From JBHJHP01 sp042219855 (lineage in GTDB: Bacteria > Bacteroidota > Bacteroidia > Bacteroidales > UBA5342): DNA of 64,000 nucleotides. Shown here in pieces: positions 62,258-64,000 of the stretch; position 1 is the first letter of the stretch; each line of letters begins with the position of its first letter. Made by a program: the position numbers and the translations under genes. The DNA lies in NCBI RefSeq assembly GCF_042219855.1, contig NZ_JBHJHP010000003.1:558001-622000 (forward strand), in the 5' to 3' direction. Under the pieces are notes generated by a model. The model was not told the DNA's origin, searched no databases, and saw nothing but the letters and a program-made list of their open reading frames with translations.

Positions 62258-63055
62258 TTATATATCAGAATTCTTCACACCCTTTAAAGCATAAACCATC
62301 GGAAGCATTTCTTCCATGCCTTTAATCATAAACTTTCCGGGTTCGGTTTCAACTGTATTTTGAAAACAGTCGTAAGGAGAGTAATCAAATTCTCTGAAAA
62401 TTTCTACTAATATGCCATTTTGTTTTAAAGCTGTAAATACATCGGATAAGGTGTGGTTCCACGAAACGGATTCCAATTTAATAGCCTCGCTGCCATCAGT
62501 ATATGAACCATTTTCTGTTTCAACGAAGGAGCCGGTGTTAAAATATCCGTATGTTACCGTCGTAAAATCATTGCTGAACATCCATACCACCGGATGGAAT
62601 TCTGCGAAAATGAAAGTCCCTCCAGGTTTGAGATAATGATTTATAATTCCGGCCCAACGCTCAATATCAGGCAACCATCCAATGGTGCCGTAACTGCTAA
62701 ATACAATATCGAAAGTTTCGTCAAGGTGATTTGGGAGGTCATAAATATCACAACAAATAAATTCGGCTCTTAAATTGGTGCTCTTGCCCAGTTCCCTTGC
62801 TTTCTCAATGGCCACGTCTGAGAAATCCACACCGGTGACAACCGCTCCCATACGCGCCAATGACAAGGTGTCCTGTCCAAAATGACATTGAAGGTGAAGG
62901 ATCCTTTTACCGGATATATCCCTGAGTAAATCCAGTTCAATTTGGTTTAAGGTATTTCTTCCACTCAGGAAAGATGCATTGTCATAGAATTTTGATCCGA
63001 AATGAACTTTGCTCCGTTCATTCCAGAGTTTCCGGTTAATATCAATATAATTCAT
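62258..63055 (-). CDS. class I SAM-dependent methyltransferase
   Basis: Cytoplasmic methyltransferase of 265 residues. The SAM motif ILHLQCHFGQDTLSLARMGA is at about residue 50, with the acidic motif VVTGVDFSDVAIEKAR following and DIVFSSYGTIGW as motif IV. The first part, LWNERSKVHFGSKFYD, is common in Bacteroidota homologues. Substrate is unknown. It is a single gene, converging on rpsO with a shared terminator. Confidence 0.9.
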   Translation of the reverse strand: MNYIDINRKLWNERSKVHFGSKFYDNASFLSGRNTLNQIELDLLRDISGKRILHLQCHFGQDTLSLARMGAVVTGVDFSDVAIEKARELGKSTNLRAEFICCDIYDLPNHLDETFDIVFSSYGTIGWLPDIERWAGIINHYLKPGGTFIFAEFHPVVWMFSNDFTTVTYGYFNTGSFVETENGSYTDGSEAIKLESVSWNHTLSDVFTALKQNGILVEIFREFDYSPYDCFQNTVETEPGKFMIKGMEEMLPMVYALKGVKNSDI

Positions 63056-63385
63056 GGTGTAAGGTAATATTTATAAGCATTTCATCTGATTTGTATTCTC
63101 TGTAAATCTGATATAACGTTAAAAAACAGTCAGAAATAATACGCACATTAAATATTAAACGTACATTTGTCGCGATTTCAGGTTTGAAAATTTGTACTTT
63201 CATTTTCTAATTTCCATTTAGCTCTTAGTCAATTTCAGTTCACCTTTTTGAATCCTTATTTTATTGACAATGGATTTTTAACGCTTGTAAGTATTTTTAA
63301 CCTTAGAAAACTGTATTCCGGTTTCAACAGGTTTATTGCTGCAACGTAAATATCTAACGTCAAATCACATATTAAAATTAAATAT
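63056..63385. other. long leader region of the RRM/cold-shock genes
   Basis: 330 bases without a gene. It holds a perfect -7 element TACATTTG (63162-63169) on the plus strand, with no clear -33. A transcript from there would have a leader of about 210 bases, the kind of long U-rich leader typical of cold-shock genes. I see no defined hairpin motif. Confidence 0.5.
63162..63169 (+). promoter_or_regulatory. -7 element of the RRM-csp promoter
   Basis: TACATTTG, a perfect TAnnTTTG match, 216 bases before the RRM gene start. Confidence 0.42.
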
Positions 63386-63640
63386 ATGAATATTTATGTT
63401 GGAAACCTTGATTATAAGGTTAATGAGTACGATTTAGAACAGTTGTTCAATACATTTGGTTCGGTAAGCGAAGCCAAAGTTATCATGGATAAATATAGTG
63501 GCCGCAGCAAAGGTTTTGGTTTTGTAACCATGGATGATGAGGGTGAAGCCAGGAAAGCTGTAGAAGGATTGAACGGCACATCATTTAAAAACAGGGATCT
63601 GGTTGTAAATGAAGCCAGACCGCAAAAGTCGCGTTATTGA
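63386..63640 (+). CDS. RRM RNA-binding protein
   Basis: Small protein of 84 residues made of one RNA-recognition motif. RNP2 is IYVGNLDY at the N-terminus and RNP1 is KGFGFVTM (about 43). The aromatic residues that stack on RNA are in place. Such short RRM proteins are common in Bacteroidota and cyanobacteria and are often cold-induced. Its 12-base spacing from a cold-shock gene supports shared control. Confidence 0.93.
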   Translation: MNIYVGNLDYKVNEYDLEQLFNTFGSVSEAKVIMDKYSGRSKGFGFVTMDDEGEARKAVEGLNGTSFKNRDLVVNEARPQKSRY

Positions 63641-63652
63641 TAATACATTAGT

Positions 63653-63853
63653 ATGCAGAAAGGTAAAGTAAAATGGTATGATGAAATCAAGGGATTTGGT
63701 TTTATCGAATCGGAGGGGGATGGCGACATTTTTGTACATCGTACCGGACTTGATAGTCCGTTCAGCGGTTTACAGAATGATGAGGAAGTGGTTTTTGATA
63801 CGAAGCGGGGAGAAAAAGGCCTTGTTGCGTTTAATGTTAAACTGGTTAATTAA
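63653..63853 (+). CDS. cold-shock domain protein
   Basis: CspA-family OB-fold protein of 66 residues that binds single-stranded nucleic acid. GKVKWYDEIKGFGFIES carries RNP1 (KGFGFI), and DIFVHRTGL carries RNP2. The family usually keeps FN before KGFGFI, replaced here by DEI. It would act as an RNA chaperone with the upstream RRM protein. Confidence 0.94.
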   Translation: MQKGKVKWYDEIKGFGFIESEGDGDIFVHRTGLDSPFSGLQNDEEVVFDTKRGEKGLVAFNVKLVN

Positions 63854-63861
63854 TTGCGAGG

Positions 63862-64000
63862 TTGAAAGGATTTAATATAGGGGACCTGAGAATTCCTGTC
63901 CCCATTATTCAGGGGGGAATGGGGATAGGTATATCTCTATCCGGACTGGCTTCTGCCGTGGCAAACATGGGTGGAATTGGTGTTATTTCAACTGTTGGAA
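63862..64000 (+). CDS. nitronate monooxygenase-like protein (3' end missing)
   Basis: Start of a TIM-barrel FMN enzyme, cut by the window end after 46 codons. The frame reads KGFNIGDLRIPVPIIQGGMG followed by ISLSGLASAVANMGGIGVIS. That is the N-terminal signature of the 2-nitropropane dioxygenase/FabK-like family: IIQGGMG binds FMN phosphate-adjacent regions. The likely start is TTG at 63862, 8 bases after the cold-shock stop, because a stop lies 5 codons upstream and no ATG fits. Confidence 0.85.
   Translation, partial: MKGFNIGDLRIPVPIIQGGMGIGISLSGLASAVANMGGIGVISTVG

Noticed and set aside
1..64000. tRNA, rRNA, prophage or transposase genes
   Set aside because: None recognised on either strand by eye; a tRNAscan or HMM search could still find a short one.

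Overview
The window is a chromosomal segment of a member of the Bacteroidota. The evidence is a recurring TAnnTTTG -7 promoter element in front of many genes, few Shine-Dalgarno-like sites, a CzcA permease fused to a TolC domain, a FucP-type transporter, PepSY-like and SusD-free lipoprotein genes with Bacteroidota-style lipoboxes, and a GYDIA-type GHMP kinase. The class cannot be fixed from this sequence. A full mevalonate operon fits Flavobacteriia and some relatives better than Bacteroides. A 595-base run of N inside a tandem repeat shows that this is a scaffold, probably a draft genome or MAG. Both end genes are cut by the window.

Layout. 1-4.1 kb: end of an NtrY-like histidine kinase, then an MBL-fold hydrolase, a DJ-1 protein, ruvX and def. 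4.2-8.6 kb: an exported GH2-fold protein that has lost both catalytic acids, convergent with gltX. 8.9-11.9 kb: phenylacetate-CoA ligase with an ACT-domain protein, then a FucP-like sugar transporter on the other strand. 11.9-13.1 kb: non-coding tandem repeats with the assembly gap. 13.1-16.2 kb: an amidase lipoprotein and an acyl-CoA dehydrogenase. 16.2-21.6 kb: mevalonate pathway genes (fni, mvaA, GYDIA kinase, mvaD, mevalonate kinase). 21.5-26.1 kb: a formylglycine-generating-enzyme-like lipoprotein, then an ergothioneine operon (reductase, egtB, egtD, DUF427). 26.3-29.1 kb: a YyaL-type protein and a ZIP transporter.

29.2-38.9 kb (minus strand) is the most interesting block. A response regulator and kinase lead a TolC-adaptor-RND efflux operon that ends in a PagL-type lipid A deacylase. 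It is followed by a PepSY-like lipoprotein and a PAP2 lipid phosphatase under a second promoter. Both promoters carry the same pair of 11-bp-phased direct repeats at the same distance from the -7 element, so the block looks like one envelope-remodelling and efflux regulon. 39.2-45.4 kb: a heavy-metal efflux operon (His-rich protein, CzcA-TolC fusion, adaptor). 45.4-47.2 kb: a LytS/LytTR pair. 47.4-50.8 kb: DUF2231 protein, OmpR-family regulator and kinase, and an exported rubrerythrin. The promoters at the two ends of this block again share a different paired repeat in identical geometry, pointing to a second small regulon.

50.8-55.9 kb: a STAS-like protein, a GH15 enzyme divergent from an OtsA-OtsB trehalose synthase/phosphatase fusion, and a Cys-rich lipoprotein. 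56-60.8 kb: an aminotransferase, a helical protein and the TrkH/TrkA potassium uptake pair. 61-64 kb: a TIGR02206 membrane protein, rpsO, a methyltransferase, an RRM protein, a cold-shock protein, and the start of a nitronate monooxygenase-like gene. I saw no CRISPR array, prophage, insertion sequence or tRNA gene.
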